Below, in pieces: positions 15,520-24,972 of a DNA stretch of 64,000 nt. Origin of the DNA: Variovorax sp. 679. GTDB taxonomy: Bacteria > Pseudomonadota > Gammaproteobacteria > Burkholderiales > Burkholderiaceae_C. Position numbers and translations under genes: made by a program. The stretch covers positions 1-64,000 of the forward strand of contig NZ_RXFS01000007.1 in the NCBI RefSeq assembly GCF_003952185.1. Reading direction: 5' to 3'. The notes beneath the pieces are model-generated. The model was not told the origin of the DNA. It made no database searches and worked only from the letters and a program-made list of their open reading frames with translations. Each line of letters opens with the position of its first letter. Position 1 is the first letter of the stretch.

Positions 15520-16523
15520 CGGCGGTACAGCACGCGCGTGGTGACGCGTGTAAGCACGACCACGAGCATCGAGTAGATCAGCACCAGCGCCGCCACGAAG
15601 CTCACGAGGCTGCCCGCGCTGTTGAAGCCGTGCAGCCACACCGCCAGCATCAGCCACAACAGCATGAAGGCGACGCAGCCCACCTGCACCAGCACGAACG
15701 TCAGCACGGCGGCACCCACGGCCCTGAAAGGCCGCACGCGCGAGACCACCGGCGCGGCGCCCAGCCAGCCGCCCCAGAACGCCAGCGCGAACGCCGCCAG
15801 AGGCGGCAGCACCCAGGCGACCAGCAGTTCGGGGCCGTCCAGGTCGCGCGTCACGGAGGTCCAGCGGCTCACCGCCGCGCCGATCCACATCTGCAGCGAC
15901 GCGAACACCGAGGCCCCCACCAGCGCCACCGCGCGGCGCGGCGAAGCGCCGAGGCTTTCGTCATGCTGCATCTCGGGGAGCGCGGCGCGCCCCGCCCTCA
16001 GCGCGAACCAGGCCGAGACCCATACACCGAGCGCCAGCACGACAAGCTGGGCAATCGACTGCAGGAACATGAACACCGGCATCGCAGCGCGCATGGACGG
16101 CGATCCGAAGAACTCGTGCAGCCGGCCACCCGGCATGAAGAGCAGCTGCAGGTCGTAGAGCAGAGGGCTCAGCGCATGGAAGTTCAGCACCAGCACCACG
16201 ATGTACGCCACGGCGTAGCGGATGCGCGGTTGGGGCAGCGCCGCCACGCTCTGCGTGCCCCACTTCTCGAGCGCGTTGCGCCCGTGGCTCCAGGCCAGCG
16301 CCGCAGCCAGCACCCAGGCCATGCCGATGCTGAACACCATCGGTATCCACACGCCCGGCAGGGCGTAGGCGCTGCGCAGTTGTTCGCTGTCGGGCGAATC
16401 GGGCCAGAGCTGGATGGCCATGTTGACCGCCACCATCGCGATGTCGATGACCACGGTGACGAGCGCGAGATCGCGCGGCAGGCGCTGCGCGATCCCGCTC
16501 TCGTGAGGAAAGGGCTCCGTCAT
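15510..16523 (-). CDS. Polytopic inner-membrane protein of unknown function
   Basis: A 337-residue protein beginning MTEPFPHESGIAQRLPRD, with about eight strongly hydrophobic segments (for example LVTVVIDIAMVAVNMAIQL, YIVVLVLNFHALSPLLYD, LVVLALGVWVSAWFAL, LTFVLVQVGCVAFMLLWLML). It has no signal peptide, no recognisable transport motif and no obvious soluble domain. Its tail overlaps the PaaK-like gene on the other strand by 10 bases. A 175-base spacer with nested hairpins separates it from gabT upstream, so it may be a separate unit. No function can be assigned. Confidence 0.75.
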   Translation of the reverse strand: MTEPFPHESGIAQRLPRDLALVTVVIDIAMVAVNMAIQLWPDSPDSEQLRSAYALPGVWIPMVFSIGMAWVLAAALAWSHGRNALEKWGTQSVAALPQPRIRYAVAYIVVLVLNFHALSPLLYDLQLLFMPGGRLHEFFGSPSMRAAMPVFMFLQSIAQLVVLALGVWVSAWFALRAGRAALPEMQHDESLGASPRRAVALVGASVFASLQMWIGAAVSRWTSVTRDLDGPELLVAWVLPPLAAFALAFWGGWLGAAPVVSRVRPFRAVGAAVLTFVLVQVGCVAFMLLWLMLAVWLHGFNSAGSLVSFVAALVLIYSMLVVVLTRVTTRVLYRRYL

Positions 16524-16533
16524 TGAAATACTT

Positions 16534-16576
16534 TCGCTTCTCGTGGCACGTGCCGTGGCACGCGAAAAAGAAGCGA
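16534..16576. promoter_or_regulatory. Nested inverted repeats upstream of the membrane-protein gene
   Basis: TCGCTTC (16534-16540) pairs with GAAGCGA (16570-16576). Inside it, CGTGCC-GT-GGCACG (16549-16562) is a further palindrome. They lie just before the start at 16523 in the gabT-downstream spacer. They may be a leader structure or operator, or may terminate the lactam operon. Confidence 0.35.
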
Positions 16577-16698
16577 GGGTATCGGATGACGCGGGTTGCC
16601 CCTGTAGGCCCGATGCGCGAATGCGGCACGGCCACCAGCCGTCGGCGCCCGCAAGGCAGACGTGCTCGACTTCGGGCGTCAGGGAGATCGGTCGTTGC

Positions 16699-17970
16699 TC
16701 AGGCCTGCAGGGCGGAAGCAAGGATGCCGAGCCCCTCTTCGAGCACGGCGTCCTCGATGGTCAGCGGAAAGAGGAAGCGGATCACGTTGGCATGCACGCC
16801 GCAGGTCAGCAGCAGCAGGCCCGCATCGCGCGCACGGGCCTGCACCTGCTTCGCGAACCCGGGGTCGGGCGAGCCATCGGCGCCGGCGAACTCGACGGCC
16901 ACCATGGCACCCAGGCCACGCACGTCGGCGATCTGCGGCACCCTCGCGCGCAGGCCTTCGAGGCGCGCCTTGAGCCGGTCGCCCAGCACCTGCGCGCGCT
17001 CGCACAACCGTTCTTCCTCGATCACGTCCAGCACCGCATGCGACGCCGCAACGGCCAGCGGGTTGGCGGCATAGGTGCCGCCGAGCCCGCCGGGCGCGGG
17101 AGCATCCATCACCCCGGCGCTGCCGCACACCGCCGACAGGGGCGTGCCGCCGGCAAGGCTCTTGGCCATCGTCATGAGGTCGGGCACCACGTCGTGATGC
17201 TCCATCGCGAACCACTTGCCCGTGCGGGCGAAGCCGGTCTGGATCTCGTCGGCGATCAGGAGGATGCCGTAGCTGTCGCAGATCCGGCGCAGCGCGCGCA
17301 CGAACAGGGGCGGCGCCGCGTAGAAGCCGCCTTCGCCCTGCACCGGCTCCAGGATGATCGCGGCCACCTGCTCGGGCTCGATGTCGGCCTTGAACAGCCG
17401 CTCGATGGCATGCAGCGACTCCTCGACCGACACGCCATGCAGCGCGACCGGCGCGGGCACATGGAAGATGCTGCCGGGGAAAGGCCCGAAGCCGGTCTTG
17501 TAGGGCGCGACCTTGCCGGTGAGCGCCATGCCCATGAAGGTGCGGCCATGAAAGCCACCGCCCAATGCGATCACGCCGGGCCGGCGGGTGGCCGCGCGCG
17601 CGATCTTGATGGCGTTCTCGACGGCCTCCGCGCCGGTGGTGAAGAAGGCCGTCTTCTTGGCGTGGGTGCCGGGCGTCAGCCTGTTGATGCGCTCGGCCAG
17701 TGCGACGGTGCTTTCGTACGGCACCACCTGGTAGGCGGTGTGGGTGAAGCGGTCGAGCTGCGCGCGGATCGCCTCGACCACGCGCGGATGCCGGTGGCCG
17801 GTGTTGAGCACCGCAATGCCCGAGCCGAAGTCGATGTAGCGGCGGCCTTCCACGTCCCACAGCTCGGCGTTGAGCGCGCGATCCGCGTAGATGGGAAAGC
17901 CGATGCCTATGCCGCGCGGCGTGGCGGCGATGCGGCGCGCGTCGATGGCGGCGTTGGTCATGAGGGTCAT
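16699..17970 (-). CDS. gabT: 4-aminobutyrate aminotransferase family, class III PLP enzyme
   Basis: A 423-residue class III aminotransferase. Cofactor residues are visible: the TTGAEAVENAIK phosphate-binding loop (about 111-122), D241 in IADEIQTG, and the PLP lysine K270 in MTMAKSLAGG. GFHGRT and EPVQGEGGF are typical of GabT, which converts GABA and 2-oxoglutarate to succinic semialdehyde and glutamate. ATG 17970 has GAAGGA seven bases upstream. It is last in a nine-gene operon with a lactamase-like carboxylase system, so the amino acid released by ring opening is its likely substrate. Exact specificity (GABA, 5-aminovalerate and others) is inference. Confidence 0.85.
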   Translation of the reverse strand: MTLMTNAAIDARRIAATPRGIGIGFPIYADRALNAELWDVEGRRYIDFGSGIAVLNTGHRHPRVVEAIRAQLDRFTHTAYQVVPYESTVALAERINRLTPGTHAKKTAFFTTGAEAVENAIKIARAATRRPGVIALGGGFHGRTFMGMALTGKVAPYKTGFGPFPGSIFHVPAPVALHGVSVEESLHAIERLFKADIEPEQVAAIILEPVQGEGGFYAAPPLFVRALRRICDSYGILLIADEIQTGFARTGKWFAMEHHDVVPDLMTMAKSLAGGTPLSAVCGSAGVMDAPAPGGLGGTYAANPLAVAASHAVLDVIEEERLCERAQVLGDRLKARLEGLRARVPQIADVRGLGAMVAVEFAGADGSPDPGFAKQVQARARDAGLLLLTCGVHANVIRFLFPLTIEDAVLEEGLGILASALQA

Positions 17971-18005
17971 GCGTGTTTCCTTCCTTGTGTGTTTTCTGTC
18001 CGTGT

Positions 18006-19052
18006 TCAATGGCCGCCCGGCGCGACCATGCGGTGGCGGATCTGGTCGGCGACCACGGCCACGATCAGCAGCGCGCCCAGCACCACCATCTGCAGGTACG
18101 AGCCGACGCTGGCCAGGTTCATGCCGTTCTGCACGAGGCCGATGAAGATCGCGCCCATCACCACGTTCGGCACCCGGCCGATACCGCCGCGCAGGCTCAC
18201 GCCGGCGATCACGCAGGCCGCGATGGATTCGAGCGCGACGGTACCGCCGAGGTTGGCTTCGCCGGTCTCCACGCGCGCCGTCAGCAGCAGGCCGCTCACG
18301 GCCGCGAGGCCGGCGCACAGCAGGTAGGCCATCAGCAGCACGCGGCGGGTGTCGATGCCAGAGAGCGCGGCCGCCTTGGCATTGCCGCCGACCGCCAGCA
18401 GGTGCGTGCCGGCCGGCATGCGGGCCATGAGCACGCCCATGCCCGCGACGCACACGGCCGTGACCAGGATCGGTATCGGAATGCCGAGCAGCGTGCCGAA
18501 GCCGAACAGCTCGCTGAACTCGCCCGGCATGCCCGACACCGGCACGCCGCCCGTGAGGAACAGCGCGAAGCCGAAGCCGATGGACTGCACGCCCAGCGTG
18601 ACGATGAAGGGCGACACTCCGATGAAGGCCACGCCGATGCCGTTGATCAAGCCCACCGTCAGCCCCGCGAGCATCCCGCAGAAGCAGCCGGCGATCACGA
18701 CCACCCAGGTCGCGTCGGGCAGGGCCGCGCCGAAGTACTGCATGGCCAGCGCCGAGACCACCGAGGTGATGGCCATCACGGTGCCGACCGAGAGGTCGAA
18801 GCCGCCTGTCACCAGCGCCAGCATCTGGCCCAGCGACACCAGGATCAGGTAGACCGACTGGCGCAGCAGGTTCACGAGGTTCTGCACCGTGAGGAACTGG
18901 TCCGACAGCATGCTGAACACCGCGAAGGCGATCACCAGCATGAAGGGCAGCACGCCGAGGCGCAGGAACAGGCCGCGCAGCAGCCCGAGGAGACGGCCGC
19001 CGGGGCCGATGGCAGGTGCCGCGCTGGCGGCCACGGTGGAGGACGAAGTCAT
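18006..19052 (-). CDS. RbsC-like ABC transporter permease
   Basis: A 348-residue sugar-type (CUT2) ABC permease with 8-10 hydrophobic segments. Family landmarks are SLGQMLALVTGGFDLSVGTV, GVSPFIVTLG, AVGGNAKAAALSGID, and the C-terminal ACVIAGVSLRGGIGRV. The start overlaps the ATPase stop (ATGA). It forms the pore of an importer with the ATPase at 19049 and the TorT-like binding protein at 20563. The cargo is unlikely to be an ordinary sugar, given the pxp genes in the same operon. Confidence 0.9.
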   Translation of the reverse strand: MTSSSTVAASAAPAIGPGGRLLGLLRGLFLRLGVLPFMLVIAFAVFSMLSDQFLTVQNLVNLLRQSVYLILVSLGQMLALVTGGFDLSVGTVMAITSVVSALAMQYFGAALPDATWVVVIAGCFCGMLAGLTVGLINGIGVAFIGVSPFIVTLGVQSIGFGFALFLTGGVPVSGMPGEFSELFGFGTLLGIPIPILVTAVCVAGMGVLMARMPAGTHLLAVGGNAKAAALSGIDTRRVLLMAYLLCAGLAAVSGLLLTARVETGEANLGGTVALESIAACVIAGVSLRGGIGRVPNVVMGAIFIGLVQNGMNLASVGSYLQMVVLGALLIVAVVADQIRHRMVAPGGH

Positions 19053-20554
19053 GACTCTCTTTCGCTGGAACCGAAGAACAGGTTGAGCACGCGGGTCTCG
19101 CCGATTGCATCGCCCTGCAGCTCGCCGGCGATCTCGCCGCGGCACATCACGTAGACGCGGTGGCTCAGGTGCAGCACCTCGGGCAGGTCGGACGAGATCA
19201 CGACCACCGCCGCGCCGCCTTCGCAGAGCTTGCGTATCACCTCGTAGAGCGCGCTGCGGGTGCCGATGTCGACGCCGACCGTGGGCTCGTCGAACACATA
19301 GAGCGCGGCATCGCGCGTCATGCCCTTGCCGAAGAGCACCTTCTGCTGGTTGCCGCCCGAGAGCAGCGCCACCGGCCGCTCGAGGTTGCGCGGCGCAAGC
19401 TCCACGCGCTCGGCCGCCGCCGTGGAGAGCCGGCGGCCCAGGCGCTTGCGCAGCCAGCCGCCGCGCCCGCGCAATGGTCCATGCACCAGCGGCAGCGTGA
19501 TGTTGGCGCGCGAGCTGAAGCCGAGCACCAGCCCCTCGCCCTTGCGGTCGGGAGGCAGGTAGAACAGGCCCTCGTCGAGCATCTGGCGCACCTTCGCGCC
19601 GGTGCGCAACTGGCCCTTGAAGAGCACGCGCCCCCCGGTCACCGGGTCGAGCCCGCAGATCGCGCGGAAAAGCTCCGACTTGCCGCAGCCCACCAGCCCA
19701 GCCAGCCCCACCACTTCGCCGCGCCGCACCGTGAGACTCGCGCCGCGCACGCCGTTGGGCGAGACCAGCCCCTCGACCTGCAGCACCACCTCGCCCGGGT
19801 CGGCCGCGATGCGGGGGTAGATCTGCTCGATCGCACGGCCGCTCATCAGCTCGATCAGCCTGTCGGCGCTGGTCGCGCCGGCTTCCACGGTCGTGACCTT
19901 GCGGCCGTCGCGCAGCACCGTGATGCGGTCGGCGATCTGCGCGATCTCCTGCATGCGGTGCGAGATGTAGACGATGCCCACGCCGCTCGCCTTGAGCCGC
20001 GCCACCAGCTCGAAGAGGCGCTGCGCCTCGGTGTCGGTCAGCGAGGCGGTGGGCTCGTCGAGGATCAGCACCGATACGTCGCCGCGCAGGCCCTTGGCGA
20101 TCTCGACCATCTGCTGCTGGGCACGCGTGAGGCCCGATACCGGCGCGTCGACATCGATCCCGAAGCCGAGGTCGGCCAGCATCGCGCGGGCCCGCTCGCG
20201 CACTGCCACGCGGTCGAGCAGGCCACCCTTGCGAGGCTCCTCGCCCAGGCTCAGGTTCTGCGCGACGGAGAGCGTGGGGATCAGCGAGAACTCCTGGAAC
20301 ACCGCGCTGATGCCGCGGCGCCTTGCGTCGTGCACGGTCGCGAACCTCACGGGCTCGCCCCGCATGCGGATCTCGCCCGCCGAGGGTGCGTTGGCGCCGG
20401 CCAGCAGCGAGATCAGCGTGGACTTGCCGGCCCCGTTCTCGCCGAACAGCACGTGCACCTCGCCGGCGCGCAGCTCGAAGTCCATCGCATCGAGCGCCAG
20501 CACGCCCGGATAGCGTTTGCCGAGCCCGGCGGTCTGCAGCAGGAGTTCAGGCAT
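19049..20554 (-). CDS. RbsA-like double ABC ATPase
   Basis: A 501-residue ATPase with two nucleotide-binding domains, as in CUT2 importers. Domain 1 has Walker [11 protein letters not shown], the degenerate signature LTRAQQQMVEIAKGL and Walker B LILDEPTASL. Domain 2 has a modified Walker A (GLVGCGKSELF), signature LLSGGNQQKVLFGKGM and DEPTVGVDIGT. The start at 20554 is 8 bases after the binding-protein stop. The length is normal. It energises the permease at 18006. Confidence 0.92.
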   Translation of the reverse strand: MPELLLQTAGLGKRYPGVLALDAMDFELRAGEVHVLFGENGAGKSTLISLLAGANAPSAGEIRMRGEPVRFATVHDARRRGISAVFQEFSLIPTLSVAQNLSLGEEPRKGGLLDRVAVRERARAMLADLGFGIDVDAPVSGLTRAQQQMVEIAKGLRGDVSVLILDEPTASLTDTEAQRLFELVARLKASGVGIVYISHRMQEIAQIADRITVLRDGRKVTTVEAGATSADRLIELMSGRAIEQIYPRIAADPGEVVLQVEGLVSPNGVRGASLTVRRGEVVGLAGLVGCGKSELFRAICGLDPVTGGRVLFKGQLRTGAKVRQMLDEGLFYLPPDRKGEGLVLGFSSRANITLPLVHGPLRGRGGWLRKRLGRRLSTAAAERVELAPRNLERPVALLSGGNQQKVLFGKGMTRDAALYVFDEPTVGVDIGTRSALYEVIRKLCEGGAAVVVISSDLPEVLHLSHRVYVMCRGEIAGELQGDAIGETRVLNLFFGSSERES

Positions 20555-20562
20555 CGACCGGC

Positions 20563-21645
20563 CTACTTGACTTCGAACACCGGCTTGAAGCCCGGCGGCG
20601 GCAGGATGTCGTCGAGCTTCACCGTCTTGATGTTGCCGCTGTCGACCACGAAGATCTTCGGGCCGACGTGCTTCACCACGTCCTTGTTCTCGAGCAGGCG
20701 CACCGCCTGGTCGACCGCGATGCGGCCCTGGATCACCATCGAGTCGGCAGGCGACGCGACGATGCGGCCCTTCTGGATGCCCTCGTACACGCCCGGCGTC
20801 ATGTAGAAGGACAGCACCTGCACTTTCTTGTCGAGGCCGCGCGAGCGCAGGATGCCGGTGGCCGCCTCGGCCGTCACTGCCGTGCCGGCCACGTAGGCGA
20901 GATCGGGGTTGCCCTGCAGCACGTCCTCGACGAGCTTGGCCTGCGCCTCCTTGCCGGTGTCGCCGTACTTGGGATCGAGCACCGCTACGGCGCTGCCCTT
21001 GACCGCGTCCATGAAGCCCTTGTGCGCGGCCTCGACCCAGCCGGCGCCGGCGGGACCGGGGAACCAGCCCACCTTCACCGGCGGCGAGCCGGCCGGGTGC
21101 TTCTTCGCGAGGTATTCGCCGGTCGAATGCCCCATGGTGTAGAACGACACCAGCGACTTGGCCGACAGGTCGGGCGAGCTGATGCCGTTGACCAGGTCGA
21201 TCACGGGCACCTTCTTCGCGGCCGTGGCCTTGATGACGTTGTTGAGCCCGTCGCCCGAGATCGCGCCGATGATCACCGCGTTGGCGCCGCGCGCCACGCA
21301 GTCCTCGATCTGGGAGACCTGCTTGCTCAGGTTGGTGTAGCCGCCCGCGTCGGCCACCTGCAGCTTCACGCCCTGGCGCCTGGCTTCCTCGATGACGCCG
21401 TAGTCCACGCCCAGCCAGTAGGCGTCCTTCATGTGCGGGAACGACACGCAGATGTCCCACTTCTTCGAGGCCTTGGCCAGGGGCGTGTAGTCGATGGGCT
21501 TCTTCGTGCCCTCGGCCGAGAAGGCGGGCTCGGTGGCCTCCGCCTTGTAGGGGAACCAGTCGGCGGCGGAGGCTGCGCCGTGCCACAGCAGGGCTGCAGC
21601 GAGCGAGCCGGCGATCAGGGAAACGCGCAGGGGCGAGCTGTTCAT
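20563..21645 (-). CDS. TorT-like periplasmic binding protein of an ABC importer
   Basis: A 360-residue periplasmic protein with a Sec signal peptide (cleavage probably after AASA, about residue 27). The region KKWDICVSFPHMKDAYWLGV continuing to EEARRQGVKLQVADAGGY closely follows TorT, the TMAO-sensor partner of E. coli, as do QIEDCVARGANAV and AGTAVTAEAA. Two cysteines (C66, C116) match a TorT-like pair. Unlike TorT, it sits in a transport operon before ATPase and permease genes and without a TorS kinase, so it probably delivers a solute. TorT-type proteins being CUT2 receptors is inference from context. Confidence 0.8.
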   Translation of the reverse strand: MNSSPLRVSLIAGSLAAALLWHGAASAADWFPYKAEATEPAFSAEGTKKPIDYTPLAKASKKWDICVSFPHMKDAYWLGVDYGVIEEARRQGVKLQVADAGGYTNLSKQVSQIEDCVARGANAVIIGAISGDGLNNVIKATAAKKVPVIDLVNGISSPDLSAKSLVSFYTMGHSTGEYLAKKHPAGSPPVKVGWFPGPAGAGWVEAAHKGFMDAVKGSAVAVLDPKYGDTGKEAQAKLVEDVLQGNPDLAYVAGTAVTAEAATGILRSRGLDKKVQVLSFYMTPGVYEGIQKGRIVASPADSMVIQGRIAVDQAVRLLENKDVVKHVGPKIFVVDSGNIKTVKLDDILPPPGFKPVFEVK

Positions 21646-21694
21646 GAAGAACTCCTTTGATGACGACGATGAAAAAGGGAGAGAGAGGGAAGGC

Positions 21695-22672
21695 TCAGGC
21701 CGCGAGCGCGGCGCGCAGGCGATCGAGCCTTCGTCGCCGTTCGGCGCGGGCTTCCAGCGCCCGGGCCATGTCGACCTCCACGAAGCGGGCCTTGTGGTTG
21801 GGCTGCATCTGGGCGATCAGGTCCATGTCGGCGCTGATCACGGTGCCGACCATGGCGTAGCCGCCGCCCGAGACCGCATCGCGGTGCAGGATGATCGGCT
21901 CGCGCCCACCCGGCACCTGGATCGAGCCGTAGGGATAGCCCGCGTCGACGATGTTCGACGGATCGTGGCCCGCGCCGAACGGCGGCTTGCGGTCGAGGAA
22001 CTGCAGCGGCGTGCCGTTCTTGTAGCGGTAGCCGATGCGGTCGGCCTCCGATCCCACGGTCCAGGTGTCGGCAAAGAAGCTGCGCACCGACACCTCCTGC
22101 AGGCGGTGGAAATAGATGCCGGGCAGCACGCGCAGCTCCACCTCCTTCGCCAGCACCGGCAACAGTTCGGCGGGCACGCTCCGGCCAGGCTTCGCGCGAG
22201 CCGATGGCGTGCCGACCGGCAGCCTGTCGCCCGCCAGCAGCTTGCGGCCGTTGAAGCCGCCGAACGCGCCGAGGCCGTAGGTGGAGCGGCTGCCCAGCAC
22301 CACCGGCACGTCGATGCCGCCGGCCACCGCGATGCACATGCGCGCGCCGAGCTTCATGAAGTCGAAACCCAGCTTGTCGCCGGCCTGCACCGCGAAGGAT
22401 TCGTTGCGCGGCATCTCGTTGCCGTTGAGCTTGACCTTGGCGTCGGCGCCGGTCACTGCCACCAGCGCGGGCGCGTCGAACTGAAGCTCGGGGCCGAGCA
22501 GCGTGCTCTCGATGACGGCCGCGCCTTCGTCGTTGCCCACCAGCAGGTTCGCGAGCACCAGGCTCTGCTGGTCGAGCGCTCCGGAGAGCGGAATGCCGAG
22601 GTTGTAGTAGCCGGGGCGGCCGGCGTCCTGCACGCTGGTCGCAAGGCCGGGCTTGAGCACTTCAATCGCCAT
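21695..22672 (-). CDS. pxpC: 5-oxoprolinase subunit C / biotin-dependent carboxyltransferase domain protein
   Basis: A 325-residue protein of the PxpC/KipA (AHS2) family. Landmarks are the start MAIEVLKPGLATSVQDAGRP, GIPLSGALDQQSLVLAN, TGADAKV, GARMCIAVAGGIDVP, and GRYxxGAFGG-like GLGAFGGFNGR. With PxpA and PxpB it forms ATP-dependent 5-oxoprolinase in bacteria (established). The same fold is the carboxyltransferase part of urea carboxylase. It overlaps pxpB by 11 bases. The adjacent biotin carboxylase and carrier suggest it works here as a carboxyltransferase on a cyclic amide. Confidence 0.88.
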   Translation of the reverse strand: MAIEVLKPGLATSVQDAGRPGYYNLGIPLSGALDQQSLVLANLLVGNDEGAAVIESTLLGPELQFDAPALVAVTGADAKVKLNGNEMPRNESFAVQAGDKLGFDFMKLGARMCIAVAGGIDVPVVLGSRSTYGLGAFGGFNGRKLLAGDRLPVGTPSARAKPGRSVPAELLPVLAKEVELRVLPGIYFHRLQEVSVRSFFADTWTVGSEADRIGYRYKNGTPLQFLDRKPPFGAGHDPSNIVDAGYPYGSIQVPGGREPIILHRDAVSGGGYAMVGTVISADMDLIAQMQPNHKARFVEVDMARALEARAERRRRLDRLRAALAA

Positions 22673-23558
22673 GGAGCACCTTCAGGAGCTGTTGGTTGTA
22701 GCCGTCGGGGTCGGCCAGGAATTCCTTGAGCGAGAACGACACCGGCGCGATGCGCAGCGCGAAGGTGCCGGCCTCGACCTCGGCGATCCGGCGGTCGTAC
22801 TCGGCGCGGTCGATGGGCTTCCACTTGACGATGTCGCCGGGCCGGAAGAACACCATCAGCTCCTTCAGGTAGGACAGGCGCTGGGCCGGGTCGAAGATCG
22901 GCGCCGGCGTGACGCCGAACATCTGGTAGCCGCCCGCGCCGCGCACCGAGTAGATGCAGCTGAAGCAGCCGCCGTGGCCCAGCGTGAGTCTGGGCGTGTC
23001 GGTGCGCGGGCTCAGGTACTTGGGCACCTCGATTTGCCGCTCGCGCTCGACCATCTGGAAGAGAAAGGGCAGCCCCGCCACGAAGCCGACCATCGACACG
23101 AACCACGGCGCCGAGGAGTGGGCTTCGATGAAGGCATCGACCGAGGCATGCCCGTTGATGCGCGCCGCGTATTCGATGTCGGTGCTCGACGGGTCCTGGT
23201 GGCGCTCGCGGAAACGCATGAGCGTCTCGTGCGTCCACGGGTCGTTGTAGAGCACCGGTATCTCGACGATGCGGGTCTGCATCTGCAGGTCGGCCTCGCC
23301 AAGACCGGCCTCGATCTCCTCGAGCGTGGCGAGCAGTGCGTCGGGCGCGATCACGTCCGGGTCGAAGCGCACCAGGTAGGCCGCGTTGGCCGGGCAGATC
23401 TCGGTGACTCCGGGCAGCGCGCGGCGGCGCAGCTCGTTGCAGATGGCCATGCCCTTGAAGAAGGCGGGCAGCGACATCTCCTCGCTGATCTCGACGAACA
23501 GGTGCTCGTCGCCGCCGAAGCTGTAGCGGGCCCGGGCCGGGAGCGTGGTGACGGTCAT
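22662..23558 (-). CDS. pxpB: 5-oxoprolinase subunit B (KipI-like)
   Basis: A 298-residue AHS1/PxpB protein. Landmarks are FGGDEHLFVEISEEMSL, EICPANAAYLVRFDP, EIPVLYNDP, AGLPFLFQMVERE, and LGHGGCFSCIYSVRGAGGY, which matches the family active-site region. It is longer than the minimal KipI (about 240) because of an insertion around residues 110-150 (RERHQDPSSTDIEYAARING). Start ATGA overlaps the biotin-carboxylase stop. It acts in complex with PxpC. Confidence 0.85.
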   Translation of the reverse strand: MTVTTLPARARYSFGGDEHLFVEISEEMSLPAFFKGMAICNELRRRALPGVTEICPANAAYLVRFDPDVIAPDALLATLEEIEAGLGEADLQMQTRIVEIPVLYNDPWTHETLMRFRERHQDPSSTDIEYAARINGHASVDAFIEAHSSAPWFVSMVGFVAGLPFLFQMVERERQIEVPKYLSPRTDTPRLTLGHGGCFSCIYSVRGAGGYQMFGVTPAPIFDPAQRLSYLKELMVFFRPGDIVKWKPIDRAEYDRRIAEVEAGTFALRIAPVSFSLKEFLADPDGYNQQLLKVLHGD

Positions 23559-24961
23559 GCGGGCACCTTCTGTGGAGGAATGGTGGTGGCGACGGCATCG
23601 GCGAGCGGGTTGGCCGCGAGCCAGGTCTCGAGAAAGCCGGTGTGGAAGGCGGCGCTGGCCACGTCGGCGTCCTCGCAGAGCGCGCGGTGCAGCGGGATCG
23701 TGGTGTGGATGCCTTCGACGCGCAACTCGTCGAGCGCACGCCGCATGCGGCTCAGCGCGCCGGCGCGGTCGGTGTCGTGCACGATCAGCTTGCCGAGCAG
23801 CGAGTCGTAGTACGCAGGCACGTTGCAGCCCGGGAACAGCATGGTGTCGAAGCGAACGCCCGGCCCGCCCGGCACCACGAGCTGCGACACCAGGCCGGGG
23901 CTGGGCATGAAGTTCTTCGCCGCGTTCTCGGCATTCACGCGCACCTCGATGGCGGCGCCGGTCAGCCGGATGTCTTCCTGCGCAAGCCGCAGCGGCTGGC
24001 CGAGCGCGATGCGCAGCATTTCCTTCACGAGATCGACGCCGGTGATCATCTCGGTGATCGGGTGCTCGACCTGGATGCGCGTGTTCATCTCGATGAAGAA
24101 GAACTCGCGCGTGTCGTCGTCGTACAGGTATTCGAGCGTGCCGGCGCCGCGGTAGGCCACGGCATTGGCAAGCCGCAGCGCCGATTCGCACAGCGCGGCG
24201 CGCGTGGCCTCGCCGATGGCGGCCGAGGGCGCTTCTTCCCAGACCTTCTGGCGGCGGCGCTGCAGGGAGCATTCGCGCTCGAAGCAGTGCACCACGCGTT
24301 GCCCGTCGCCGAGGATCTGCACCTCGATGTGGCGCGCCTTGCGGATGAAGCGCTCCAGATAGACCTCGCCGTTGCCGAAGGCGGCCAGCGCTTCGGCCGT
24401 GGCGGTGGCGAACTGCTGGCGCAGCTCGGCCTCGTCGTGCGCCACGCGGATGCCGCGCCCGCCGCCGCCGGCCGAGGCCTTGATCATGATCGGATAGCCG
24501 ATGTCCTTCGCGACCTCGACGGCGGTATCGGGGTCGGTCACCACGCCTGCGCTGCCGGGCACCGCGGGCACGCCCGCCTTCATGGCGGCGGCGCGCGCGG
24601 CAGCCTTGTCGCCCATGGTGCGAATGGCATGCGGCGTCGGTCCCACGAACACGAGGCCCGCGGCCTCGATGCGCTCGGCGAAATCGGCGTTTTCCGAGAG
24701 GAAGCCGTAGCCCGGATGCACCGCACCGGCGCCGCTGCCGGCGGCCGCCTGCAGGACGGCATCGACGTTCAGATAGCTCTTTGAGGCGTGCGCCGGTCCG
24801 ATGCGCACCGCTTCGTCGGCCATGCGGACCGCGAGGCTCTGCGCGTCGGCGTCGCTGTAGACGGCGACCGTCTTCAGCCCCAGTTCCTTCGCGGCGCGGA
24901 TGATGCGCACCGCGATCTCGCCACGGTTGGCGATCAGCAGCTTGTCGAATGCGGCTTGCAT
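23555..24961 (-). CDS. Biotin carboxylase (AccC-like) of a lactam/5-oxoproline operon
   Basis: A 468-residue biotin carboxylase. It has the N-terminal FDKLLIANRGEIAVRIIRAA, the ATP-grasp loop IMIKASAGGGGRGIRV, HIEVQILGD, and the catalytic region FFIEMNTRIQVEHPITEMIT. It carboxylates biotin on the adjacent carrier protein using ATP and bicarbonate. Length and all domains match AccC. It sits between the carrier and pxpB in a tight operon, so it is more likely a dedicated partner of PxpBC than the housekeeping acetyl-CoA carboxylase subunit, which is normally paired with full-length accB. Confidence 0.9.
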   Translation of the reverse strand: MQAAFDKLLIANRGEIAVRIIRAAKELGLKTVAVYSDADAQSLAVRMADEAVRIGPAHASKSYLNVDAVLQAAAGSGAGAVHPGYGFLSENADFAERIEAAGLVFVGPTPHAIRTMGDKAAARAAAMKAGVPAVPGSAGVVTDPDTAVEVAKDIGYPIMIKASAGGGGRGIRVAHDEAELRQQFATATAEALAAFGNGEVYLERFIRKARHIEVQILGDGQRVVHCFERECSLQRRRQKVWEEAPSAAIGEATRAALCESALRLANAVAYRGAGTLEYLYDDDTREFFFIEMNTRIQVEHPITEMITGVDLVKEMLRIALGQPLRLAQEDIRLTGAAIEVRVNAENAAKNFMPSPGLVSQLVVPGGPGVRFDTMLFPGCNVPAYYDSLLGKLIVHDTDRAGALSRMRRALDELRVEGIHTTIPLHRALCEDADVASAAFHTGFLETWLAANPLADAVATTIPPQKVPA

Positions 24962-24972
24962 TTGCCCGGACC

